Both the position numbers and the translations under genes were made by a program. DNA of 64,000 bases from Liolophura sinensis. Taxonomy: Eukaryota; Mollusca; Polyplacophora; Chitonida; Chitonidae. How positions within the stretch are numbered: position 1 is the stretch's first letter; every line of letters begins with the position of its first letter. This document shows, one piece after another, positions 48,201 to 57,379 of this stretch. Where the stretch lies: assembly GCF_032854445.1 (NCBI RefSeq), contig NC_088295.1, positions 26,649,385 through 26,713,384 of the forward strand. The letters are read 5' to 3'. The notes under the pieces are model-generated. The model was given only the letters and a program-made list of their open reading frames with translations, was not told the origin of the DNA and did not search any database.

Positions 48201-49588
48201 GATAAACACATTATCCTATTGAACAAGAATGCAAGTGTACAGTGAATTTACCTCAACCACGGTCATACAGTACATGAGAACATACTGGTTTTCAGTGTGA
48301 GCCAGGTAGTACAAGGAATGTTTCCAGGCATCCTGAGTTTGACTGAAGTTGTTCAAGACATCCTCTGAAATCGTCAATTCAATAAGAACCATCATAATCA
48401 ACTTACCTGTAAATGTTTTTTTTTTATTCAAAGACTTCAACATGCATTATAATATTCACCTTCAATCATGGCAAATTAAGCATAAAATTCATTGGATTTC
48501 CATTGTATTTTATCCATGGTATGAATCAAAAGTTCCCCAGTTCAAGAAGAGAAAACTACTACATTTAGTACTGTAAGATTTCTATTGTATTCTATCAAAT
48601 GAAAACAAAAAACTGCTCATAAAAAACACAAGACAACACACATACCAATTTCTCTCTTTCTTTGGTTTGTAGTTCTTCCATCAAAGAATTCGGACATAAG
48701 AGCCTCAAGAGATCTCAGTGATCCTTCATCAGATGCCTTAAGACACAGAAATACAAAGTCATTTTATCATTTGATGCAAGGTGACATACCGTTTTTACAG
48801 AATCACCAATTTTTGTACTAAATATCTAACATGAGATCTTCACGGCTGGTAGGCTGTTAAGGAATACAGGTGAGGCTGGCGAAATTGTAGCACAAACATT
48901 TGTGGAGGTCTCTACTTTCACACCATAAGTGTCTGAGGTGTGAAATGGCAGAACTCTCGCACTACTCCAAGAAAAGTAAATACAAGGATGTATGACTGCA
49001 CTGCAGTGATGGCAAAATCATATTGAAGGGAAGATGCCATCAAGTAGGACTGTATTTATTTGATTGCAGGCCCTCATATAGTGTTAGAGACATTGGACAC
49101 CATCATCCTGGCCGCTGCTGTATAAATGAAATATTCTTCACTATGGAGTAAAGCACCAATCATATATATAAATCAAATAAATAAATACTGGAATATATCA
49201 ATTCCCCAGTACAACGACGTGTATGTTGGTGTACGGAGGGTACAATAAACTTCAGTGGTCTGGCTGCAAGAACAACTGTACTTGTAAATCAAGGCAGTGG
49301 GACTTGAATGAATAGAGACTCGGAAAGCCTTTGTAATGTAGCTGTCATTTGACATGGAAATTCTTCCAGGGTTGCTAAATCTTATTAGTCCCTTGTATGC
49401 CTATCCCTTCAGACACAATAAAAGTGCCTGTTGTGATACTACCAGGCAAGCAAACAGCCGTGTGAAGTCGGCCAGTGTGATGCTGAACTCACACCCTGGA
49501 CAGTGAGTCATTTCTACAGAGACAAAGTACATAGATCCACAGTTTACACCATTGCTATTAGTTACAGACTCATCCGATATCTTACCAT
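27199..49588 (-). CDS. XPO6: Exportin-6, complete 24-exon gene
   Basis: Importin-beta-family nuclear export receptor; the family exports actin-profilin with RanGTP. Coding exons in transcript order: 49588-49586 (ATG only), 48736-48646, 48364-48252, 45291-45094, 43838-43679, 42871-42734, 42436-41998, 39586-39460, 38781-38672, 38148-38040, 37579-37487, 37147-36918, 36344-36252, 35770-35620, 34452-34306, 33858-33669, 32790-32635, 31764-31650, 30740-30681, 29994-29883, 29298-29143, 28647-28549, 27824-27594, 27300-27199. All phases join and sum to 1,140 codons plus stop (human about 1,125). Landmarks shared with human XPO6: TTSEELAAPREDLSV, VAATPPPSPT, FQFRYNQ-like MQFRYNQTFLEELDDDTLDDD near the middle, HKSHDLLQEEI, and FVNDLRYYRL near the end. 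The start is inferred: ATG directly before a GTAAG donor gives MASDEGS, against MASEEAS in human. The other boundaries are strong. Confidence 0.95.
28454..28510 (-). mobile_element. SINE family A, short 3' fragment
   Basis: TGGTGTTTTACGCCGTACTC followed by AAGAATA is the reverse complement of the family A tail. It lies in an XPO6 intron, just downstream of exon 28549-28647. Confidence 0.7.
28990..29132 (+). mobile_element. SINE family A, 3' half
   Basis: From AGGATGGTCGTGGGTTTTAC to the (AAAT)n tail; the tRNA-like head is missing. It ends about 10 bp before XPO6 exon 29143-29298, right at that exon's donor side. Confidence 0.8.
29400..29540 (+). mobile_element. SINE family A, diverged fragment
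   Basis: Begins GTGGGAAGGTCTGCCAGCAA and keeps the order of the family body (CCGTCGTGCAAGTGAAACGT) with many changes. Confidence 0.6.
31264..31600 (-). mobile_element. SINE family B, nearly full copy
   Basis: Minus-strand tRNA-like head (about 31600-31530, from GGCCTAATGGTTAGGGCTTC) and a body ending GTTAAACACCAAGCA. It lies in an XPO6 intron, about 50 bp from exon 31650-31764. Confidence 0.8.
32191..32455 (-). mobile_element. SINE family A, full-length copy in XPO6 intron
   Basis: On the minus strand it has the whole family structure: GGCCTCCGTGGCTCAGTTGG head, body, and a tail ending AAACACCAATCAAATAAATC. Short frames here are by-products of the SINE. Confidence 0.9.
34843..34912 (-). mobile_element. 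SINE family B tail fragment, duplicated
   Basis: GTGAGTGAGTGAGTTCTTGG with GGGTTTAA occurs twice, about 46 bp apart, with AGAATACTACT between. Only the 3' end of the family is present. Confidence 0.6.
35290..35450 (-). mobile_element. SINE family A, degenerate
   Basis: TTACTCAAGAATATTTTACT, then GGTGGCCAGCACTATGGTGG and a decayed body. No head is seen. Confidence 0.65.
37770..37925 (-). mobile_element. SINE family A, strongly decayed
   Basis: GTACTCAAGAACTTTTCACT and, about 110 bp later, GAGCTGGATTTGAACACATA in the order expected for the minus strand. The middle is unrecognisable. Confidence 0.4.
38163..38392 (-). mobile_element. SINE family A, near full-length, diverged
   Basis: Runs from the tail side (ACTCAAGAATATTTCACTTA) to the head side (CAGCCACAGAGGCCCC). 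It starts about 15 bp upstream of XPO6 exon 38040-38148, so it lies over the branch-point region of that acceptor. Confidence 0.8.
38945..39398. repeat. Three tandem copies of a 147-151 bp unit
   Basis: Copies start at 38945, 39092 and 39243 with TAACACCTGAACAGTAGATG. They are almost identical apart from the number of GAAT repeats near the end, so the duplication is recent. They lie in the XPO6 intron before exon 38672-38781. Confidence 0.95.
39671..39742. repeat. Perfect 19-bp inverted repeat (stem-loop)
   Basis: ACAAAACACTGAATCCGGT at 39671-39689 pairs exactly with 39724-39742, with a 34-base AT-rich loop. It lies in an XPO6 intron, about 85 bp upstream of exon 39460-39586 in transcript order. 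It could be a short foldback element. Confidence 0.85.
39810..39899 (-). mobile_element. SINE family A, 3' fragment
   Basis: TTTATTTGATTGGTGTTTCA through GACCAGCATTATGGTGGGAG. It has a small insertion (GTCT) after GCCGTAC; the head is absent. Confidence 0.75.
41250..41395 (-). mobile_element. SINE family A, internally deleted
   Basis: Tail and body match the family (GTATTTGATTGGTGTTCTAC), with a deletion between GGGCTGTGAAACCCACGA and CAGACCTTCC. It ends at GAAGCCAGCATGA, so the head is absent. Confidence 0.75.
42980..43695 (-). repeat. Array of exon 5/splice-donor copies in XPO6
   Basis: The true exon 5 end and donor read on the plus strand as GAGGACTTACTGTTGAGTAT. Below it lie about 25 units of 27-28 bp, later paired into 54-55 bp units with cores such as GACGGTTTACACTTGAGTGT. 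Several keep a donor-like ACTTAC (GTAAGT on the minus strand), at 42989, 43167 and 43660, besides the true one at 43673. Confidence 0.8.
45379..46330. repeat. Minisatellite, 46 bp x about 20
   Basis: Each unit carries GGTGCAATGTTTACCACACA and CTTTATCTTGGCTTACCCCA, with few differences. It lies in XPO6 intron 3, about 90 bp upstream of exon 45094-45291 in transcript order. The unit has no stop in any plus-strand frame, so long meaningless open frames cross it. Confidence 0.95.
46331..48251. other. Rest of XPO6 intron 3, no feature recognised
   Basis: AT-rich intron between the 46-bp array and exon 48252-48364. No coding exon fits the phase-0 join, and no repeat family is evident. Confidence 0.55.
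49055..49190 (+). mobile_element. SINE family A, decayed 3' part
   Basis: CCGCTGCTGTATAAATGAAA, then TATTCTTCACTATGGAGTAA and an (AAATA)n-like tail. It lies in XPO6 intron 1. Confidence 0.6.
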
Positions 49589-49967
49589 GACATTAAATAA
49601 CAGATCTATGCTTTTGCATCAAATAATGTGCGGTACTTCAAAAGAACGCATCGGTAGCGACAGCGCAGGAAAGCATGTGCTACTCCATCATGACACTTGA
49701 ATGCTGGGAAATTGAATGACAGGCTATACATAAATTTAAAACCCAAAATACATACGGCCGTCCAATCTTGTAATGGTGCTTTCCCCCCGTAATCTTTTAC
49801 AAACAACATACTATTTCTACTCTAAGGATATTATTTTAAATTTTCTTCTGTAAAGTGTTCTTTTGACTTTAAAGAATTTCCCAAACTAAAAGTCCGTATT
49901 CAATTTACTTTTTTCTATTCATTAGACATTTGGCTTGACTGAAACGACAACAACATTCAAAAACGAA
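49589..49967. promoter_or_regulatory. Shared divergent promoter region of XPO6 and NDUFA6
   Basis: 379 bp separate the two start codons, which point away from each other. No clear TATA box is seen at the right distance on either side. Such short head-to-head spacing normally means one bidirectional promoter. That is an inference from spacing only. Confidence 0.55.
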
Positions 49968-52900
49968 ATGTCGTCAAGGGCATTGAGGGAAGGCTTTAAA
50001 CAAGTGAAGCCCATTTTGTCAACTAACAGAGATGAAGCTCGCTTACGTGTGTTAAACTTGTACAAGGCTTGGTACAGGCAAATCCCTTATGTTGGTAAGA
50101 ACTAAGCAGATATGTTGTTCGAACAGCCTTCGGTGTCTGACACGGACGAAATTTGGAATCCCGATAATCTTGTGCAACCAACCGGTACTTGAAAATTTAT
50201 GAGAGATTATCGCTTTACGCCCCTTCGACGGTATTTAAGAAACATTGGGCTGTTGTAAAGACTAGGTTGCTGTCTATTGTTAGTCGGTGACCTCCTTTTC
50301 AGGTGTGCGTTGTGAAATGCAGCTTCTTGAATGAGCTGACGGCAGACTAGTTCAATTAAATTAAACGTTGAGGTCTATTTTGAACAATTTCTGATAGTTA
50401 CGTGGCTCAACGTTTAATCGTTTATTTCCAAAACGTAGTGGGTCTATTCCACAAGGCACTTTGCGGAAGAAAGTTGGCTATTAAATCCACTCCAAAACTG
50501 TCACGCGCCAATTTCTGGTGGGGATTAATGAGAATAGGACTTCTGTTAGCACTTCTTCCAGTGCAAATCCATTCCATAGTCAAAATATTGTTGAAATCCA
50601 CGAAAGTATTTCCTTCTCGCTCGTCAAAATAACTCTGGTGTCCGATGTACCTAAATCTTGGATGCGTGCACCAGAAGATACGGAAATCGACCTAGCAAGA
50701 GAAGACCACGCAACCAGCAACCAATCTTAATGATGACTTTAGTGATGATTTCATCAGTCGTCAGAGATGTAGATGTAGAGTAAAAGAATAATTTGCCTAG
50801 TTAGTCTTGTGAGAAAAATTAATTCTAAAGGCTCCAGTCAGGACTTGGGACTATCATGACTCACCTTCGATATCCATGTTTTCTGCCCGTGGGATCAGAT
50901 ACAATCTGGATTTTGGATGCACCTGATTGGTTGAGCACGCACACCATGATTTTGAAGAAAGAAAAGTCCTTAGTCGGTTAGCGTGCTAGCACAGCGTAAT
51001 GACCCAGGAGTCTCTCACCAATGCGGTCGCTGTGAGTTCAAGTCCAGCTCATGCTTGCTTTCTCTCTGGCCGTACGTGGGAAGGTTTTCCAGCAACCTTT
51101 GGATGGTCGTGGGTTTCGCCCGGGCTCTGCCAGGGGTCCTCTCACCATAATGCTGGCCGCCGTCGTATAAGTGAAATATTCTTGAGTACGGCGTAAAACA
51201 CCAATCAAATAAATAAATAAATAAATAAATAAATAAGAGAGAAACGTCAACACTTCATCAGGTTTTCTGCTTATAACTAGTCTGAAAGACCTGTCTTTTC
51301 CCAGTTGACACCAGAAATCTGCGTGTGCCGCTGTTTTGGGGCAGATTTAGCGGCCAACTTCGTTCTGTAAAGTGCCTTGCGAAATGGACCTACTGCATTT
51401 TTTAATTCAACGATTGAGGCATCTAAATATCAGAAATTGTTGAAAATACACCTCTCAATGTTTAATCCAACTCAACTAAGGTCAGACAGCACCCCCAGCC
51501 TTACACATCCCAAACATTGTATTGAACTAGTGTAGAAATGGTGTATGAGCGCATAATCTACAGTTCTGCATGCAGTTGACGAGAAAAAGCAGTGACAGAA
51601 TATGTCTCTAAATAGTCCCAGATTGCTCTATAGACGTACATTACTTTTGGCAAAAAAAAAAACCTTGAAAGGGCGCTACATTTAAAAACCTGAGACAGTT
51701 ACACGCCCTTGTCTTTCTTCTTTCTTTATTGGTGTTTTACGCCGTACTCTATACTTATATTTCACTTATACGACGGTGGCCAGCATTATGGTGGGTGGAA
51801 ACCGGGCATAGCCCGGGGAAAACCCACGACCATCCGCAAGTTGCTGAAAGACCTTCCCACATACAGCCGGAGGGGAAGCCAGCAGGAGCTGGACGAACTC
51901 ATAGCGACCGCATTGGTGAGAGACTCCTGGGTCATTACGCTGCGCTAGCGCGCTAATCAACTGAGCCACGGAGGCCCCAGCTGCCCTTGTCAAATATTGT
52001 AGAGCTGTCAGTACAGTGGGGGCTTTGACCATCACACAGATAAGGAACATAAGTGTGCGCTAACTTATGGCCGTGATAGATAATTTAATAGCGCTGTAAC
52101 ATTTCCATGGCAACTGCATCAGGTTTTTAAATGGAGTACTTTCTGACTTTGGTCTGGGGCCATATATGGTCAAACAAAATTTTGCTAAAACTACTGTCAG
52201 AGCAATCTCCAACTAGTCTCTAAATTGATAGAAATGTAGCTCGTGTTTTGAAGAAGGATAATTCATGTAACTTCTAAGGTCATTTTTTTCAGCCATACAT
52301 GGCTCGTAACCAGCATTAGAACGCTCTCCATTAAAAAGCTGATGCACTTGCTGGTGCTGTTAGCCAGACTACTCTTCCACCATGACTAGCCACAAATGTT
52401 AATGAACTGATCGTTAATTAACCAACATATGTACCATTGTTCTAAATGTTACCTTGCTATTCACTCCTGGGCATAACTACAGCTTACTCCTACCTGGCGT
52501 GACTCAGTGTTTTGTAGTTCTGACTCAACACATTTCATTTCTCATGATCAAATGCACATTGTAACATCTTCCATTTCCATTTCCACCTGATCTATAGTGT
52601 TATAATGGCACACCAATAAAATATCATTTCTTATGAAAAAGCCTGCAGGCTATGTGGTACTGCTATTTTTTCAAGGTGTCATACAGGTGAACTACATTTT
52701 TACTAATTATCAAGATCATGAGTTTTACTGGGGGTAACGATTCACATATAAACGATGAGGTAAATGGCAGTTTTCTTGAAATGACCAAGACTTGCCCAGG
52801 AGCTTCCATTGAAACTTGATGGCAAAGGTGCGCTAACTGTCATCCTGGAGGCTTATTTCTTGAGAAACGATATTTTATTGGAGTGCAAAACTTCATGCTG

Positions 52901-54632
52901 CGATGGGTAGGGTTGAGACGAAGATGTGCACTTGATGAGTTAGAGCTAATTTACTCTGCTGTCTGTTCACTGACAGCTAGAGGCATGTGCCTTCAGTTGC
53001 AAGGACACACAAGGTGAGGACTCAAAACCGGCCTTGGATGGGAAGGCTGTGCATTTCCCTCCTGTCACTGCTTTTAGGAATTGGTTGGCAGTAAACTTTG
53101 ATGAGGCTTGTTGTGGCTGTTCCTGTAAGCTTCCATTCATTAATGACAACTTGTCTTTCACCATTAAGGTGTGCCTGTCTTTACTGTACATCCCTTGTGG
53201 GAAAGTTTGTCAGTAATTTGTAAATGGTTGGTAGTTGAGTCTAGCCCACTGGTGTCATCTACCCATAAAACTGATCATACATGTTAAAATTTCTTGAGTA
53301 CTGCATTGAGTAACAGTCATGAGTAGGATATATCCAAATATTTCACAATCTACTTGGCATCATGTCACTTTCACAAATAAACTTGTGTTCAGGGTACCAA
53401 TGAGCTCATTAAACACAAGGTACTTGTCTACTATTTAAGACACAGAATTTGAACTGTGAAAGGGACAACAATGTGGTGAATGGGGCTAATCTGATGAACA
53501 AGAGAGAGTGATTTTTTTATTTCTAGTGAGTCACAGATGCCTTTAGCCTCAAAATCATTCATCTGACTTAGTAGTATACATAGATTATAATGTTTTTTGT
53601 GTGTGAAGATATGTATAGTTAATTCAGTAACAATTTGAAACATTTCTTACAGTGAAGGAGTATGATATTCCTGTCACAGAAAAACAGTGCTGGAAAAAGC
53701 TGCGAGAGGAGTTTGACAAACACAAAATGTCACAGACATCAGGACTATTGACCTCCTTGTTATCAAGGTAACATTGAGTAGACTTGGTTCACCTTGATAG
53801 ATTTTTCTTTTTTACTAGATAGAGAAGCAGTAGTTCCCCTGAAGTGTGTTTGTGCTTTAGTAACATGTCCATCTTAAATAAGCGAAACATTCTTGAGTAT
53901 GGTGTCCATCTCCAGTAGAATACAAAAAAAAACCCCCAATAAATAGCATGTGATTATATATTTACTTGTCTGTGATTATATATTTACTTGTCTGCTCAGG
54001 GCACAAGCAGGAGAACAATGTGTACTGCATGTACATGGTCTGCCCTTAAAATATTTAGTAATGACCATAATTCTGATGAGAATCTTCAGTTGAGAAACAG
54101 TTGCATGTTGTGCAGGAATGAACAGTACATGTCCACCTTTAATAGAAAACGGTGCTAAGTTCTCAGTTCTTTTATTGCATTTCAACCGATACACTTCAGA
54201 TATCAGTAACCAATTGATTGAAGTTTATGCAAGAAACATGTATTCAGTTTAATCCAGGGAATAGTTGCATTTATTATCTATTGGGGGAAGACTGGTCCAA
54301 GGTATTTTCAGTTTTCATATTTGATAATTTCCATTTTATAATTATATTATGAATTTAAGTGAAGGAAATCCGATTACACCTAAAGAATACTAAAGTACCT
54401 GCCCAATTACCTTTCAAACGTTCTGATATGAAACTGGTGGGAGCAGGATTCTGTATGAATGTATGTTAATTCTAACACGATTTTTCTCTTGTGTGATTTA
54501 TAGGGCCAGATGGAGTTAGTGGAAACAGTGGAGATATGGAAACAGAAAACACACATAATGAAGTATTTTGGTGACACAACAAATCCCAGACCAACAGATT
54601 TTCTGTCTAAATTCTATGATGGTCATGATTGA
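49968..54632 (+). CDS. NDUFA6: Complex I subunit NDUFA6 (B14, LYR family)
   Basis: Accessory subunit of mitochondrial NADH dehydrogenase, in the matrix arm; the family binds mitochondrial acyl carrier protein. Exons: 49968-50094, 53653-53767, 54504-54632. The product starts [18 protein letters not shown] and carries [12 protein letters not shown], matching the family's LYR helix (ELYRAWYREVP in human) but with LYK in place of LYR. Exon 3 encodes [17 protein letters not shown] and ends [15 protein letters not shown], very close to human (PRPKDFLSKFYVGHDP). Total about 123 aa against 128. The exon 2/exon 3 join is one nucleotide short of an open frame (exon 2 ends in phase 2, exon 3 needs one more base), so there is either a sequence error or a real lesion. 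AATAAA follows at 54833. Confidence 0.92.
50332..51490. mobile_element. Foldback element with long inverted arms
   Basis: The arm at about 50332-50520 (with AAATTAAACGTTGAGGTCTA and GGCACTTTGCGGAAGAAAGT) is the reverse complement, at perhaps 70% identity, of 51305-51490 (with GTAAAGTGCCTTGCGAAATG and CAATGTTTAATCCAACTCAA). The 0.8 kb between has no coding signal and contains a SINE. It looks like an old DNA transposon or foldback remnant in NDUFA6 intron 1. Confidence 0.65.
50968..51236 (+). mobile_element. SINE family A, slightly 5'-truncated
   Basis: Starts at TTAGTCGGTTAGCGTGCTAG, lacking about 12 bases of the head, and ends in (AAAT)n of about 30 bp. It sits inside the foldback element. 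Confidence 0.88.
51718..51976 (-). mobile_element. SINE family A, full-length
   Basis: On the minus strand it runs from GGGGCCTCCGTGGCTCAGTT to GTGTTTTACGCCGTACTC-type tail sequence (with a small duplication). It lies in NDUFA6 intron 1, about 480 bp from an opposite-strand copy. Confidence 0.88.
51977..53652. other. NDUFA6 intron 1, remaining part
   Basis: No exon, RNA gene or repeat family recognised. Short open frames look random. Confidence 0.55.
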
Positions 54633-54832
54633 TGTGTGTACTATGTAGTGATTATGAAGAGCTCCATTTGATAACAGTAGCTGGATTGAAACTTATATTT
54701 GGACACTTTTAATTATGCACATATTTCTTGCATCATTTGTGCTACATATTACTCTGAATCTGTCAGAAATAGACAATATGAAAACATGTTAACCTTGAGT
54801 TGTTTTGCCAATGCGTGTTGTTAAAGAAATGT

Positions 54833-54838
54833 AATAAA
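54833..54838 (+). terminator. NDUFA6 poly(A) signal
   Basis: AATAAA about 200 nt after the NDUFA6 stop codon, before the repeat-rich gap to the convergent gene. Confidence 0.65.
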
Positions 54839-55100
54839 CAAATGAAACGAGAGAGTTGATTGACATTGTAATGGTTTTCATTGGATGATGTTAATGGTTT
54901 TCATTTGATGATGTTAATGGTTACATCAGCGGTGAATATTAGGTTTTTGGTTCTATCATAATTATTTCCTCTTACACTTGTAACACAAATAGTGCATAAG
55001 TGAATTATGAAATCCATCAGAGTTATGGTCAAATGTTTGATAAAATCACAGAAATTCTGATATTTTAGCTGGAATGTGTCATCCAAGTCTTCTGGGAAAG

Positions 55101-55465
55101 ATTCAAGTACATACAGATATTGTTCAATTTCTGTCTTAAAATCCCTGCATCAGTGCTTAATTCAGTGTGAGTACTTAGAGCTAAAGAAATTCAAGTAGGT
55201 ACGGATATTGCTCAAATTCTGTCTATGTCCCTTCATCAAGGATGACATTGAGTATGAATACATAGATATGAAGGAATTCAAGTACATACATATATTTTTC
55301 TTCCAATTCTGTCTTTACATGTTTTTATCAGTGCGGATTAAGGATGCCATTGAGCGTGAACACAGAGCTATACAGAGATTCAAGATATTGTTCAAATCCT
55401 ATCTTTACATCCCTTCATCAGTACTGATGAAAGATGACTGTGAGTAAGAGTACATAGAGCTGAAG
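55101..55465 (-). repeat. Tandem array at 3' end of the 426-aa gene
   Basis: Units of about 87-102 bp start with ATTCAAG near 55101, 55189, 55276 and 55378. The last (55378-55465) contains the stop codon and the final 19 codons of the gene. The others are diverged copies: all keep an AATTCTGTCT-like part and a TCATCAG/GATGA part in the same order. Confidence 0.78.
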
Positions 55466-56685
55466 GCGTCATCCGGAAAGTCATGTCCATATTCCATGTC
55501 TAAGATGGGACTTGACAAGCCGCTGGATGTGGCCTCGGTGGAGCCGTACTCACGGGAGCTGTACTCCCCGGTTTCGGCTGGACTTGAAGCGCGGCTGCTC
55601 TTCGAGCTAACGCCGTCCTCATCCGCAGCAAACTCAGGTGGTCCGTACTGTGTCTCAGAGCTCCCCCTTCCTATGTCGGAAACACTGGCTTCTAGATCCG
55701 TCTCATCGTCGTTCAAGATCTTGTTTCGAGCCAGCGACGGCTGCCATTTTAGAAGAGTCTTGACAATTGTACTGGGAAACTTTGCTTTTACGTTATTGTC
55801 GTCACTGTTTCCGCTAGTAAGTCCACTGGTATCTTCAGTCGGGCTTTTGTCTTTGAGAAGATTTTGTGTGTTTGCAGATCTGGGTCTCACCTTTGTCGTG
55901 TCCACAAATGTAGTTTTGGACATGTCCTCTCCACTCGCCTCGGTAATGGTTATGATGGGAATTTTTCTACTGCGGTCTTTCTTCTTTTTCTTTTTGGGTG
56001 CGGGAGGTGGGGGTTGAGATGACAGAGCTACAGCCGTCTTTATGATGCGGAGCCGCTCTTCTGTTACCCCGGCAACAAGCAGCGGACTGGACGTCCGGGC
56101 TTCCGGACTCGGCCTCCCACCCGGAGTGCCAAGGTTCATATTTTCCAGAACGGAAGGCAGTATCTCCGTACTCGTAACGGACGCTGTCAAACGGTTGTCT
56201 CTCAAAACACTTTGTCTACCTTTACCCGAAGCCTTGGCATTAGCGCTATTTTTGATCAAAGGAAACTTAACGTTGGCTCTGCTGTTTCTCATGTGGATAT
56301 TTGGTATGTAACTGACGGTGTTCAGATGCTGCAGGTAGTTGGACGTTGACCTGGCCTGTGCCTTCAGTGGCAGATACTCGTCAAAGTACACTTCAAAGAT
56401 CTCCTGTTCCACTTTGCGGAGCGCTCGCCGGCATTCCGCATCGTATTCCTCCATTTGATGACGCAGGGCCCGGGCACAGGCAAAGTTCTTACGGTGTACC
56501 CGTAACACTCTTTCGCTTGGTGACATGAAGTCCAACAGGCGCTGACTCTTGGATTTTCTTGATGGAATGTCCGTTTCGGGCATAGCAGAGTATCTTGGAC
56601 TTTTTGGAAGGATCAGCTGGTATACTCTGTGCAGTCGACTACAGATCTGGAACATTTTCTGCGTAATGGTATATAGAGCGGACAT
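55405..56685 (-). CDS. Unknown protein, 426 aa, single exon, mostly disordered
   Basis: I do not recognise it. The frame is uninterrupted for 426 codons. Residues about 45-120 are the most protein-like: helical and charged, with FACARALRHQMEEYDAECRR and EVYFDEYLPLKAQA, possibly a short coiled coil. About residue 228 there is a Pro run followed by KKKKKKDRSRK, a possible nuclear-localisation signal. The C-terminal 150 residues are rich in Ser, Glu and Asp and end SSFISTDEGM. The chosen ATG (56685) is the first in frame; an upstream exon is possible. It converges with NDUFA6. Confidence 0.7.
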   Translation of the reverse strand: MSALYTITQKMFQICSRLHRVYQLILPKSPRYSAMPETDIPSRKSKSQRLLDFMSPSERVLRVHRKNFACARALRHQMEEYDAECRRALRKVEQEIFEVYFDEYLPLKAQARSTSNYLQHLNTVSYIPNIHMRNSRANVKFPLIKNSANAKASGKGRQSVLRDNRLTASVTSTEILPSVLENMNLGTPGGRPSPEARTSSPLLVAGVTEERLRIIKTAVALSSQPPPPAPKKKKKKDRSRKIPIITITEASGEDMSKTTFVDTTKVRPRSANTQNLLKDKSPTEDTSGLTSGNSDDNNVKAKFPSTIVKTLLKWQPSLARNKILNDDETDLEASVSDIGRGSSETQYGPPEFAADEDGVSSKSSRASSPAETGEYSSREYGSTEATSSGLSSPILDMEYGHDFPDDAFSSMYSYSQSSFISTDEGM

Positions 56686-57360
56686 AACAACCGAAATAGG
56701 TGAAATATACAGAGCTATCAGTTTGTTGTCAGTGATTGATAATCAATTGTTGATATCGCCCCGATTGTTGTTTACAGTTTTCTGGCATTGCTGCACAACC
56801 ATGCAATTGTAGCACTTAAACACCATATATTTGACTTCGTACTTCTAGCATTTACATAAGGTACAAAAGTAGAATGTCCATTCATGTTCACAGATTATTA
56901 GATATCTTTATCTTCGTTGCGCAGATGCCCATGTACACTTCACCAGATTAAAATGGAATACCTAGCATCCGTTTCCCAAGCGGGATATATAGCCCTACAG
57001 CCTGTTACAATCTCAATGAAATATATTAACACGTAAATATTTCTAATTAAAAAAAAATAAATAAGTTTTTTAGCTGTATTTGTTTGCTTTATTTGCTTAA
57101 AGCGACACACAAGAATTTTTCAATTGTGCATAGTGGTCAGTTTCATGAGTAGGGAATTGGAGTGCCTAGAGAAAACCACGAGCTTTTGACAAGTTACTGA
57201 CAAACTTTCCCACAATCATGTGATATGCAGACCATATTCAAAGACAAGTGGTCTTCCACGAACGTTAGACGGCGGAAACGGTCACATAAACGCCGTCGAC
57301 CGCGTTTTTGTCACCAAGGACGCAGAAGCAATGGGAGTGTGGACATTTACAAATTTTTTG
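56686..57360. other. Upstream of the 426-aa gene, no feature recognised
   Basis: It would hold that gene's promoter. No TATA box at a convincing distance. A-run near 57050. Confidence 0.5.
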
Positions 57361-57379
57361 CTCAAGGTCAGTTACAAGC

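Noticed and set aside
55496-56017. Plus-strand frames of 173 and 89 codons opposite the 426-aa gene
   Set aside because: They mirror the minus-strand frame and have no independent support. The minus frame is longer and has a sensible composition.
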